Positions 1 through 5,783 of a DNA stretch of 8,887 nt are shown one piece after another. Position numbers and translations under genes: made by a program. Each line of letters begins with the position of its first letter. Position 1 is the stretch's first letter. Source of the DNA: Nitrososphaerota archaeon (GTDB lineage Archaea > Thermoproteota > Nitrososphaeria > Nitrososphaerales > Gagatemarchaeaceae). The notes under the pieces are model-generated. The model saw nothing but the letters and a program-made list of their open reading frames with translations. It did no database searches and was not told where the DNA came from. The stretch lies in assembly GCA_003135575.1 (NCBI GenBank), contig PLCG01000035.1, forward strand, positions 23,155-32,041, read 5' to 3'.

Positions 1-1435
1 CCTGAAGGCCGAGGTGGGGCAGAGAGGTTACCTCTTCAGGAGCGAGACCGACAGCGAGGTCATCGCAAACCTGCTGCAATGCAACCGCGACCTGGGGATG
101 TCCGTCGAGGAATCAGTCTGTGAGACCCTCAGGGAGCTGAAGGGTAGGTATGCGTTCGTCGCTCTGATGGACGACGGGACCCTCGTAGGGGCAAGGAACA
201 ACGCCCCTCTCATCCTGGGCTTGGGCAGGAATGCGGCGTTCGTCTCCAGCGACGTCATGGGCTTCATCGAAGAGGCCGACGACGTGATCTACCTCGACAA
301 CGGGCAGTTCGTCACGATAAACACCGAGAAGATTCGGATCTGCGACTTTGCGGGCCACCCGGTCGAGCAGCATCTGGTCAAGGTGTCTAGAGAGTTTGCC
401 GAGGCGGACAAAGGCGGCTACGTCCACCATACTCTGAAGGAGATACACGACCAGCCCGGCACCATAGTCAAGGCCGGGAGTCGTTCGAGGGCCGAGCTCG
501 ACGTCCTGGCGGCGATGATGCGCCGTGCAGACGTCATCTACATCACCGGGAGCGGGAGCAGCTACAACGCGGCGCTCGTGGGCAAGCACCTCTTTTCCCG
601 GCACGCCGGGATGAGGGTCGAACCGATAATCTCCAGCGAGGCCCAGTTCTCGCCGATGTATCTTGACGGCCACTCCCTGCTCCTAGCGCTTTCGCAGAGC
701 GGAGAGAGCGCGGACGTCATCGAGGCCGTGGGCATCGCGAAGGAGCACGGCGCAGCCGTCGCGTCCATCGTCAACGTGGAGACCTCGTCACTGGCGCGTC
801 TCTCCGAGATATCAGTGGGGCTCAACTGCGGGCCTGAGATCGGCGTGGCGGCGACGAAGAGCTTCACTTCCCAGCTGGCGGTGCTCTACGCCCTGAACGA
901 CATCCTCTGCGGGGGGAGCGAGTTCGACCTCCATAACGCGCCTGCGGCGATGTCCAAGATCCTTGAAGAGGAGGAGTCCATCCGCAAGATCGCTGCAGAG
1001 CTCGCTAACCTGCCGGACATCTACGTGCTGGGCGACGGTGTGCACTACTTCATCGCCTTAGAGGCCTCGCTCAAACTGAAGGAGCTGGCATACATTCACG
1101 CGGAGGCCATGCCGAGCGGGGAGCTGAAGCACGGGCCGCTGGCGCTGCTGGGCTCAAGCTCATACGTGCTGGTCTTCAACCCGTCAGATTCCACGTACAC
1201 GAACACGCTCGCTATGGTCCACGAGGTAAAGGCGCGCGGGGTGAAGGTTATCGGCGTCTCAGACCTGCCGAACCCCATCTACGACCACTGGATCAGCATA
1301 CCACGCGTCGAGGAGCAGCTCTTCTCGATACTCGAGATCCTTCCCATCCAACTGCTCGCCTACCACATGGCGCTGCAGCGCAACGCGAACCCAGACTACC
1401 CGAGGAATCTTGCGAAGTCCGTGACAGTAAGATAG
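1..1435 (+). CDS. glmS: Glutamine--fructose-6-phosphate aminotransferase (isomerizing), 5'-truncated by window edge
   Basis: This cytosolic enzyme makes glucosamine-6-phosphate from fructose-6-phosphate and glutamine, the entry step to UDP-GlcNAc for glycans. The frame is open from base 2, so the start lies outside the window. About 110 N-terminal residues, including the catalytic Cys, are missing. The visible part has the rest of the glutaminase domain (GYLFRSETDSEVI). The linker motif LKEIHDQP follows, then SIS domain 1 with TGSGSSYNAA, SQSGES and GVAATKSFTSQ. SIS domain 2 has EASLKLKELAYIHAEAMPSG and LKHGPLALL. The C-terminal tail PRNLAKSVTV is the hallmark GlmS ending that closes over the active site. 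The reading frame is intact and the domain order is standard. Family identity is very secure; the archaeal host is inferred from the rest of the window. Confidence 0.97.
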   Translation, partial: LKAEVGQRGYLFRSETDSEVIANLLQCNRDLGMSVEESVCETLRELKGRYAFVALMDDGTLVGARNNAPLILGLGRNAAFVSSDVMGFIEEADDVIYLDNGQFVTINTEKIRICDFAGHPVEQHLVKVSREFAEADKGGYVHHTLKEIHDQPGTIVKAGSRSRAELDVLAAMMRRADVIYITGSGSSYNAALVGKHLFSRHAGMRVEPIISSEAQFSPMYLDGHSLLLALSQSGESADVIEAVGIAKEHGAAVASIVNVETSSLARLSEISVGLNCGPEIGVAATKSFTSQLAVLYALNDILCGGSEFDLHNAPAAMSKILEEEESIRKIAAELANLPDIYVLGDGVHYFIALEASLKLKELAYIHAEAMPSGELKHGPLALLGSSSYVLVFNPSDSTYTNTLAMVHEVKARGVKVIGVSDLPNPIYDHWISIPRVEEQLFSILEILPIQLLAYHMALQRNANPDYPRNLAKSVTVR

Positions 1436-1519
1436 TTACTTACCAACGCTCGGGCTGACGATTATTCTAGTAGTTTGAACGCCTATGGAGATAATGCCGC
1501 CGGAGAGCTTAGAATCAAT

Positions 1520-1729
1520 ATGTCATTCCCGCAAAGCCTCAGCGCGCAGCGCGCGATCGTCGAGCCTGATGGTTCCCAACAGGTAAACTTCCTTACCCGC
1601 ACGTGCCACCTCTGCCAGACCGATGTCGTGCTAAGTGCCGGAGACGTGCTTTATGGCGAGAGTTGGTATCACGCTCGCTGCTGGGGCAACCTAGGAGGAA
1701 CCGCTCCGGATTCCGAGGGGACCCTCTGA
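1520..1729 (+). CDS. Small putative zinc-binding protein (CxxC...HxxC)
   Basis: This is a 69-residue protein of unknown function. Residues 29-32 read CHLC and residues 51-54 read HARC. Together they give four possible zinc ligands (C29, C32, H51, C54) around a short beta-rich segment, like half a LIM or treble-clef finger. Proteins of this kind may bind nucleic acid or protein partners, but nothing here shows which. The ATG at 1520 is chosen because GGAGAG lies at 1502-1507 and AT-rich boxes lie at 1461-1469 and 1489-1495. An in-frame TTG at 1475 would add 15 residues without a recognisable motif. The gene sits alone between glmS and the ATPase gene, both on the same strand, with spacers that look like separate promoters. 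Whether the ORF is a gene is fairly likely; its role is unknown. Confidence 0.6.
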   Translation: MSFPQSLSAQRAIVEPDGSQQVNFLTRTCHLCQTDVVLSAGDVLYGESWYHARCWGNLGGTAPDSEGTL

Positions 1730-1778
1730 GGGAGGACACTCTCGTCCGGGGTGTAACTTGTCTTCCCTTCTCCAGTTG

Positions 1779-1786
1779 TTTTATAT
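1779..1786 (+). promoter_or_regulatory. TATA box of the GvpD-like ATPase gene
   Basis: The sequence TTTTATAT stands out in G+C-rich surroundings. Its centre is about 31 bases before the ATG at 1814. A transcript started about 27 bases from the box would begin near 1810. That is downstream of the alternative TTG at 1805, so the box favours the ATG and a nearly leaderless message. Confidence 0.6.
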
Positions 1787-1813
1787 CCCGGAAACGGGGT
1801 TGCGTTGGAGACG

Positions 1814-3193
1814 ATGAAAGAGCCGCGCGGAAGGGGCACGCCAGCCTCTGTCCATCCGGTCTTACCTGACGAGCTCTTGCATTTCCTCAGCCGCCGCTCG
1901 TACTCGCTTCTGATAAAGGGCGAGGCGGCGACGGGCAAGTCCATCCTGGCCCTGTCGATACTCAAGGGGCTGGGGAAGGTCGACAACTTCCTCTACTTGT
2001 CGACGCGGGTCTCGCCGTCCCAGCTCTTCGAGAACCACCCTTGGCTCTCAGAGCTAACCAAGACGGAGAAATCCGCCCCGACGGCGCCTACCGCCACATC
2101 GGATCAGGGCGAGGGGGCACAAAACCGGGCCCCTGACCACGAGCGTTTCGTAGATGCAAGACTGGACGAGCCCGTGCCCTTTTTCGAGAGAATCACGAAC
2201 GAGCTGATGGACGTGAGGTCTCCCACAATAGTCGTCGACTCCTGGGACCCAATCGGGATGATGATGGAGACCGACGCTCTCGTACAAAACACCAAGGTCC
2301 TGCAGACGTGGCGCGAGCGGGCCGAGGCTAGCCTAATCACCTTGGTCGAGGACTCCTCGAACACCGCGTTCGACTCGTTGTTTGACGGCGTGGTCTCGCT
2401 GGACCGATACTACGACGACGGCAGGATCGTGCGGATGATCCAGCTTTCAAAGCTGAGCGGGGTGAAGGTGAACCGCCCTTCCTACCTCTTCACCTTAGAT
2501 GGCGGAGTATTCCAAAGCTTCAGGACCTACAACCCGTTGGAGATAGTCGCGCAGAACCCCGGCGGCTTATCTTGGGAGAATAGGTCTCGGAGCACTGGAT
2601 ACCGCGAGCTGGACGCCGTGTTGGACGGCACGCTGCCCTCCGGGACAATCATGAACCTCAACATGGCAGCCGGAGTGAACTCGGGGATGGTGCTCCTTCT
2701 GCTTGGGGGCATCCTAGGCCGCGGGGGGTCGAGGTCCACACTCTTCAAGCCCTTCGGGGGCATCGGCCTGGAGCAGGCGAGGGGCGCGCTCGGTGAGGTG
2801 GTCGCCATCCAACAGCCAGCGCGGGCGGGAGGCCGAGAGACAGGCGGTGTGGCGGACTCGCTAAAGGCGCAGGTGGGGAAGGAGAAAAAGTCAAAGCGCG
2901 GGAAGAAGGTCATCCTGTTGGCGGGGTCTGAGTTCGTCCTCAACGCGGGTGAGGAGGAGGAAAGAGAGCGTCTCTTTGAGCTCATGAAATCCGAGGTCGA
3001 TCTCTCGGTGATTGTGAGCGCCAACGAGGACCCGCTTGAGGGAGCCTCTCGATTCTCGGACGTCTCCCTGAGGCTGTCTGACCTCAACGGGACGCCGCTG
3101 CTTCAGGCGCAGCTGCCATGGACCGAGTACTTCGCTATGAGCGTGAAGGCCGACCGCGCCCCGGCGACTGTAAGTCTAGTTCCTATGGTATAA
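1814..3193 (+). CDS. GvpD/KaiC-like P-loop ATPase, RecA fold
   Basis: This predicted cytosolic ATPase has 459 residues. Near the N terminus FLSRRSYSLLIKGEAATGKS holds the Walker A loop (GEAATGKS, about residues 36-43). STRVSPSQLFENHPWL follows, a segment typical of GvpD-type P-loop proteins. A Walker B-like strand, TIVVDSWD, lies near residue 140. The second half (GYRELDAVLDGTLPSG onward) looks like another RecA-like domain, but its P-loop position reads NMAAGVNSG without the GK[ST], so it is probably inactive. Two likely linkers stand out: an Ala/Thr/Pro-rich stretch near residues 85-110 and a basic KEKKSKRGKK stretch near 356-365, which recalls the basic regions of halophile GvpD. No other gas-vesicle gene is present, so the name marks a family and not a function. 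ATG was chosen over TTG 1805 from the promoter position. A regulatory or signalling role with the receiver gene downstream is inferred. Confidence 0.82.
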   Translation: MKEPRGRGTPASVHPVLPDELLHFLSRRSYSLLIKGEAATGKSILALSILKGLGKVDNFLYLSTRVSPSQLFENHPWLSELTKTEKSAPTAPTATSDQGEGAQNRAPDHERFVDARLDEPVPFFERITNELMDVRSPTIVVDSWDPIGMMMETDALVQNTKVLQTWRERAEASLITLVEDSSNTAFDSLFDGVVSLDRYYDDGRIVRMIQLSKLSGVKVNRPSYLFTLDGGVFQSFRTYNPLEIVAQNPGGLSWENRSRSTGYRELDAVLDGTLPSGTIMNLNMAAGVNSGMVLLLLGGILGRGGSRSTLFKPFGGIGLEQARGALGEVVAIQQPARAGGRETGGVADSLKAQVGKEKKSKRGKKVILLAGSEFVLNAGEEEERERLFELMKSEVDLSVIVSANEDPLEGASRFSDVSLRLSDLNGTPLLQAQLPWTEYFAMSVKADRAPATVSLVPMV

Positions 3194-3196
3194 ATA
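3189..3196 (+). promoter_or_regulatory. TATA box of the response-regulator gene, overlapping the upstream stop codon
   Basis: A near-perfect archaeal box, TATAAATA, contains the TAA stop (3191-3193) of the ATPase gene. Its centre is about 28 bases before the TTG at 3221. The GTG codons at 3209 and 3212 would lie upstream of the expected transcription start, so this box decides the start of the receiver gene. Confidence 0.7.
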
Positions 3197-3220
3197 GGAT
3201 AAAACAAAGTGGTGAATTGC

Positions 3221-3589
3221 TTGAGAATTCTCATAGTCGACGACGAGCCGGACATCACCTCAAGCTTGAAGATGGGTCTGGAGCGCAAGGGGTTCCAGGT
3301 GGACGCGTTCAACGACCCCAGGAAGGCCTTGAGAGAGTTCAAGCCGAACACCTACGGCATGATATTCCTCGACATCAGGATGCCACAGATGAACGGGTTC
3401 GAGCTCTACAGGGAACTGAGGGCGAAGGACCAAGAGACCCCCATCGCTTTCCTGACCGCCTTCGACGTCTACCAGAACGAGTTCAAGAAGATGTTCCCGG
3501 ACATGAAGGTGGACAAGCTCCTGCGGAAGCCCATCGGCATCAGCGAGCTGGTGGCCTACGTAAAGTCGCAAAAGCCATCTACGAGCTAG
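3221..3589 (+). CDS. Stand-alone response regulator receiver domain (CheY-like)
   Basis: This 122-residue protein is a single phosphoacceptor receiver domain with no output domain. Starting from TTG 3221 it reads (M)RILIVDDEPDI, the usual first strand of the family. The acidic pair is D7/D8. The phosphorylated Asp is D51 in FLDIRMPQMNG, the switch Thr is T79 in FLTAFD, and the conserved Lys is K103 in LLRKPIG. All key residues are present, so it should accept phosphate from a histidine kinase, which is not encoded in this window. In-frame GTGs at 3209 and 3212 would add three or four residues but lie upstream of the expected transcription start. It follows the GvpD-like ATPase gene closely but has its own promoter. 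The partner could be that ATPase; this is inference from adjacency only. Confidence 0.93.
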   Translation: MRILIVDDEPDITSSLKMGLERKGFQVDAFNDPRKALREFKPNTYGMIFLDIRMPQMNGFELYRELRAKDQETPIAFLTAFDVYQNEFKKMFPDMKVDKLLRKPIGISELVAYVKSQKPSTS

Positions 3590-3662
3590 CTTGGCCCTGC
3601 CCCGGTTACATTTCCCTAGGGCTCCGATATGGAGAATCGAGTTGGAGCGGAGTGAGGGTCCG

Positions 3663-3670
3663 AATTTAAC
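3663..3670 (+). promoter_or_regulatory. TATA-like box of the 169-residue hypothetical gene
   Basis: AATTTAAC lies with its centre about 25 bases before the ATG at 3692, the spacing expected of a leaderless archaeal transcript. It is the most AT-rich stretch of the 102-base spacer after the receiver gene. The spacer also holds a CCCTAGGG palindrome at 3614-3621. Confidence 0.5.
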
Positions 3671-3691
3671 CGCTAGCACCTATGTGAAGCC

Positions 3692-4201
3692 ATGACACTC
3701 GAAACGAAGCACCGTCCCCGTGACGAAACCGCCGAGGCATACAGGACCGAGCAAGTCGTCGATGGCACCGTGATGAGGATCACAGGTGCAGGCAAATTCG
3801 TCGTCTGCCCCCTGACCGGACGCAACGGCGTCAGAGTCGGCAATCCAGTCAGAATAATCGTCGCAGAGAGGACGGTGCGGCCCCCCGTTTCGCTGGAAGC
3901 AAGAGAGGAGCGGCCTACCTTCCCGATCTCCAGCACATGGGCAATCATCGTCTCCGGATACGAGAGCATCGAGAGATGCCGCGTCTTCTACAACCACATG
4001 CAGCTGAGCGCCATCGACCACTTGGGGGAACTCAAGTCGGAGATGCGCCTGCCGCGCGATAGCTCGCTATCGTTCCACATCCCGGACAGCATGGAAGTGA
4101 ACGACGTCTACCTGGTCGAGGTATTCGACGGCGACCACTTGGTGAGGAGCGACACGTTCGGCTCCATAAGGACCATGCCGCCGGTCCGAACCGAGGTCTG
4201 A
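3692..4201 (+). CDS. Hypothetical protein, 169 residues, two possible beta-rich segments
   Basis: I do not recognise this family. The protein is soluble, with no signal peptide or membrane segment. After a charged N terminus, residues about 22-60 (VVDGTVMRITGAGKFVVCPL, then GVRVGNPVRIIVAE) look like short beta strands. This segment vaguely recalls AbrB-type or other small barrel modules, but the resemblance is too weak for a call. Residues about 80-160 alternate hydrophobic and polar residues (WAIIVSG, SLSFHIPDSMEV, VYLVEVFDGD) and could form a beta sandwich. The ATG at 3692 is supported by the TATA-like box at 3663. The gene has the same orientation as the ATPase and receiver genes but probably its own promoter. 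It converges on the minus-strand membrane protein gene across a hairpin. Good codon composition and the promoter make it a likely real gene; the function is unknown. Confidence 0.75.
   Translation: MTLETKHRPRDETAEAYRTEQVVDGTVMRITGAGKFVVCPLTGRNGVRVGNPVRIIVAERTVRPPVSLEAREERPTFPISSTWAIIVSGYESIERCRVFYNHMQLSAIDHLGELKSEMRLPRDSSLSFHIPDSMEVNDVYLVEVFDGDHLVRSDTFGSIRTMPPVRTEV
4057..4072. repeat. Inverted repeat inside the 169-residue hypothetical gene
   Basis: CGATAGC and GCTATCG are perfect 7-base arms separated by TC. They fall in the coding sequence (residues RDSSLSF). The element could be a chance codon effect or a protein or mRNA hairpin site. Confidence 0.5.
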
Positions 4202-4213
4202 GCACACAAAGAA

Positions 4214-4240
4214 CCCTCCCGGCCGGAGACGCCGAGAGGG
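4214..4240. terminator. Hairpin between convergent genes, probable bidirectional terminator
   Basis: CCCTC pairs with GAGGG, then one C/A mismatch, then CGGC pairs with GCCG around a 7-base loop. It lies 13 bases after the plus-strand stop and 14 bases past the minus-strand stop. The plus side is followed by CTTTACTACCTTT and the minus side by TTCTTTGTGT, both T-rich enough to help termination. Archaea often need only the T tract, so the role of the stem is inferred. Confidence 0.5.
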
Positions 4241-4253
4241 CCCCCTGACTTTA

Positions 4254-4721
4254 CTACCTTTGACAAATGAAGTTGCCGGCCTCTCGATTGAAGTAAAATT
4301 TGTTTGAAGCAAATTTGTCACATCTCTGCATTCTGCCAAAAAGAATGGGTGTCCGAGTGGTGTCGCCCTCGGACCGGCGGTGGGCCCAGCTTGTCTCGGT
4401 CCCGCGGCTGATCATGGACGCGCCAATCAGCAGAAGCACCAGCCCGAAACCCAGGATGACTACGACCGAGTATGGGCCCGGAAGGAACCTGATCTGCGAG
4501 AGGATCAGAGCCATTCCTCCAAGGAGGACGACTACTCCTATCGCCATCGCGGCGATGGCGCCCGTGTTCGTAGACCTGTGACTGACTACGGTGCGCTCGC
4601 TCTGGGGTGCTGGAGCCGAGGCAGCCGGCGCGCTCGGTTGCTGGACGACCACCGTGCTCCTTCCCTGGCTAGGGCTTCTTTGCACGACCGTCCTTCTCTC
4701 ATCAGTTTCCTCTGAACTCAC
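4254..4721 (-). CDS. Two-helix membrane protein with disordered N-terminal tail
   Basis: This is a 155-residue protein of unknown function. Residues 1-50 are polar and rich in Ser, Pro, Ala and Arg. They hold three loose copies of an R-x-T-V-V or R-T-V-V motif (RRTVVQRS, RSTVVV, ERTVVSHRS), which could be contact or phosphorylation sites. Two hydrophobic segments follow, about residues 53-76 (GAIAAMAIGVVVLLGGMALI) and 83-104 (YSVVVILGFGLVLLLIGASM), joined by a short turn with PGP. This predicts a helical hairpin in the cytoplasmic membrane with both ends on one side. The tail after residue 106 is basic and holds two Cys. GTG at 4721 is the only plausible start seen, with AGGTAG about 10 bases upstream. 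The last 25 codons are unusually AT-rich compared with the rest of the gene. It converges on the 169-residue gene. Confidence 0.72.
   Translation of the reverse strand: MSSEETDERRTVVQRSPSQGRSTVVVQQPSAPAASAPAPQSERTVVSHRSTNTGAIAAMAIGVVVLLGGMALILSQIRFLPGPYSVVVILGFGLVLLLIGASMISRGTETSWAHRRSEGDTTRTPILFGRMQRCDKFASNKFYFNREAGNFICQR
4296..4316. repeat. AT-rich inverted repeat near the 3' end of the two-helix membrane gene
   Basis: AAATTTG and CAAATTT are perfect 7-base arms around a 7-base spacer. They lie in the only markedly AT-rich patch of this gene, within codons for the C-terminal tail. It could be an operator-like or transcript-folding element, or simply repeated Lys-Phe codons (AAA TTT occurs twice). 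Confidence 0.5.
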
Positions 4722-4825
4722 ACTCTCTACCTGCCTGTGGGGTTTGGGGCGAAGTCAAGTCGCTAATGACACATTTCTCTGTATTGACTTTCACGCGGTG
4801 CGGCGTTCGGCCGACGATGGCCTGG

Positions 4826-5014
4826 CTAGCCGGTCTCTACGAGCTCCTTGCCGACCATGACTTTCGATACGGCGTATGACCACACGAGCCCCTTTTCTTT
4901 CAGCCTCTTCATGTCGAGACGCTGGCTGCTCCTGAAGCTTACCGTCCTGCTCCCTTCCCTTAGGTTGATCCCGAGTGCTCGCAGTTGGTTGCTGAACGTC
5001 TCCCAGGCGCGCAC
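4826..5014 (-). CDS. Small basic protein, probably the 3' part of an interrupted gene
   Basis: This ORF gives 62 residues from GTG 5014, ending at TAG 4826-4828. The protein is rich in Arg and Lys (FRSSQRLDMKRLKEKG) with a likely amphipathic helix near the start (WETFSNQLRALGI). No known family is recognised. There is no TATA box at the right distance for this GTG. Codons upstream stay open in the same frame (GTC GTC GAA GTG) up to a TAA at 5024-5026. Beyond that stop, an ATG at 5080 with a good upstream TATA box begins the same frame. The most likely reading is one gene of about 83 residues split by a nonsense codon, or a base error that changed GAA to TAA. Alternatively it is an independent small gene starting at GTG. 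Confidence 0.5.
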   Translation of the reverse strand: MRAWETFSNQLRALGINLREGSRTVSFRSSQRLDMKRLKEKGLVWSYAVSKVMVGKELVETG

Positions 5015-5023
5015 TTCGACGAC

Positions 5024-5080
5024 TTACTCGTACTCGTCTTGCTCGTTTTTGGTCTGTGTAGAATCGCGAGGAGAGCCCAT
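5024..5080 (-). pseudogene. 18-codon 5' part of the interrupted small gene
   Basis: ATG 5080 opens a short polar frame (MGSPRDSTQTKNEQDEYE) ended by TAA at 5024-5026. It is in the same frame as the 62-residue ORF downstream, three codons before that ORF's GTG. A TATA-like box at 5121-5130 would start a transcript near 5099, giving a leader of about 19 bases. The acidic end followed by V-V-E-V reads naturally as one protein. It could instead be a short regulatory upstream ORF. Confidence 0.4.
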
Positions 5081-5120
5081 TTTTGGTTCCAGAATGAGTG
5101 ATGTTTTGGGCCAGAAATCA

Positions 5121-5130
5121 AATTAAAAAT
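5121..5130 (-). promoter_or_regulatory. TATA-like box upstream of the interrupted small gene
   Basis: On the minus strand the sequence reads ATTTTTAATT, the most AT-rich stretch nearby. It contains the TAA stop (5123-5125) of the 47-codon ORF upstream. It is centred about 45 bases before ATG 5080, so a short leader is predicted. Confidence 0.5.
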
Positions 5131-5266
5131 GTTTGGGGACATTCTTCCATATCGATGAGTCCTTCCTTAATTTCGCGCGGATGAGGGCCGGGTTCGAGTC
5201 TAGCTGGGGCGCGTCTGAGACCGATCTCATCGCTCTTCGCATGAGGAAGAGGAGGCGATCCCGCAT
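5123..5266 (-). CDS. Small hypothetical protein, 47 residues
   Basis: This short ORF from ATG 5266 is easy to miss. The first third is basic with several Met (MRDRLLFLMRRAMRS). The rest reads like a folded or helical peptide (SNPALIRAKLRKDSSIW, then KNVPKHF). The codons mostly end in G or C like the neighbouring genes, and the frame ends exactly at the AT-rich box of the next gene. No domain or family is recognised. The only upstream box is weak (CCTATC near 5283-5288). It lies in the 260-base gap between two minus-strand genes, which otherwise shows nothing coding. A GTG at 5302 would extend it by 12 residues. Support is moderate, from residue pattern and codon use alone. Confidence 0.4.
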   Translation of the reverse strand: MRDRLLFLMRRAMRSVSDAPQLDSNPALIRAKLRKDSSIWKNVPKHF

Positions 5267-5384
5267 ATGCCGAGGAGGACCTGATAGGATGCGACCCGCC
5301 ACAAGACTATTGCGGCCCAGGACGAGAAGCCCGAGGCGGCATCAGGGCTGGCGATAGATGGCTTTCAGGGCGGTGCTCGTGTCT

Positions 5385-5783
5385 CTAAGAGGCCTTGCTT
5401 CTTCCATTGGATTTACCGTTAGACTTACCGTTGGAGTTACCTTTTGATTTGCCGTTGGATTTTGTCTTCTTCATCCTTCGTTCCAACTGCCACCCGGCGA
5501 TCGCGCCCGCCGCAAAGGTCGCTCCGATGGCGACGCCCATTGCCGTCTTGGGATGGTCTTTGACGATCTTCTTGCCCTGCTCGACCCCCTTGGTCATTCT
5601 GTCCATTCCCGTGCGGACATTGTCCTGGGCCTTTTCGACGCCGGCCCTGAAATTCTTAGAAGCGTCATCGACGCCCTCTCTCAGATTCTTCGACGCGTCC
5701 TCTAGCTGTGATGCTATGTCGTCTAGCTGTGATGCCATCTTGTTACCTTGCCTCGCCATATCTATATCCAGGTTCTTGGGCAT
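5385..5783 (-). CDS. DUF883/YqjD/ElaB-like membrane-anchored helical protein
   Basis: The 132-residue protein has a long amphipathic helix followed by a single membrane segment. Residues about 17-75 repeat an 11-residue pattern (ASKNLREGVDD, ASKNFRAGVEK, AQDNVRTGMDR), as in helical coiled-coil or LEA-like proteins. Residues about 78-100 hold VKDHPKTAMGVAIGATFAAG and then a short Trp/Arg end. This is the arrangement of the bacterial YqjD/ElaB family, whose members bind ribosomes or sit at the inner membrane in stationary phase. Residues 108-132 are a tail of S-N-G-K units (KSNGKSKGNSNGKSNGKSNG), basic and probably disordered. Start ATG 5783 is clear. The likeness to YqjD is in architecture and the H-P-K/x-T-A-x-G motif; orthology is not shown. 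It heads the minus-strand block and is divergent from the secreted protein gene. Confidence 0.7.
   Translation of the reverse strand: MPKNLDIDMARQGNKMASQLDDIASQLEDASKNLREGVDDASKNFRAGVEKAQDNVRTGMDRMTKGVEQGKKIVKDHPKTAMGVAIGATFAAGAIAGWQLERRMKKTKSNGKSKGNSNGKSNGKSNGRSKAS
5408..5460. repeat. 15-base-type tandem repeat coding for S-N-G-K units
   Basis: The end of the YqjD-like gene holds several imperfect copies of a 12 to 15-base unit, seen on the plus strand as GATTTACCGTTAGA, CTTACCGTTGGA and GTTACCTTTTGA. They encode the basic S-N-G-K tail. Copy number may vary between strains. Confidence 0.55.
5701..5735. repeat. Direct repeat, 14 bases twice, 21 bases apart
   Basis: TCTAGCTGTGATGC occurs at 5701-5714 and 5722-5735. 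It encodes the repeated A-S-Q-L-(D/E)-D units (minus strand) of the YqjD-like helix, so it reflects an internal protein duplication. Confidence 0.7.

Noticed and set aside
113..673. Long minus-strand open frame of 186 codons
   Set aside because: It is antisense to well-conserved glmS and its composition is typical of a shadow frame.
2527..3087. Minus-strand frame of 186 codons within the ATPase gene
   Set aside because: It is Ser- and Pro-rich shadow sequence antisense to a coherent RecA-like protein.
3118..3669. Plus-strand frame of 183 codons over the receiver gene
   Set aside because: The receiver domain in another frame has all catalytic residues; this frame is Arg-, Gly- and His-rich without pattern.
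5189..5207. GGTTCGAGTC, a T-loop-like sequence suggesting a tRNA
   Set aside because: The flanking stem pairs poorly (two of five mismatched), and no D arm, anticodon arm or acceptor stem is found at the right distance.
5133..5357. Plus-strand frame of 74 codons in the gap between minus-strand genes
   Set aside because: It is strongly Arg-rich with no pattern, and overlaps the more protein-like 47-codon minus-strand ORF.
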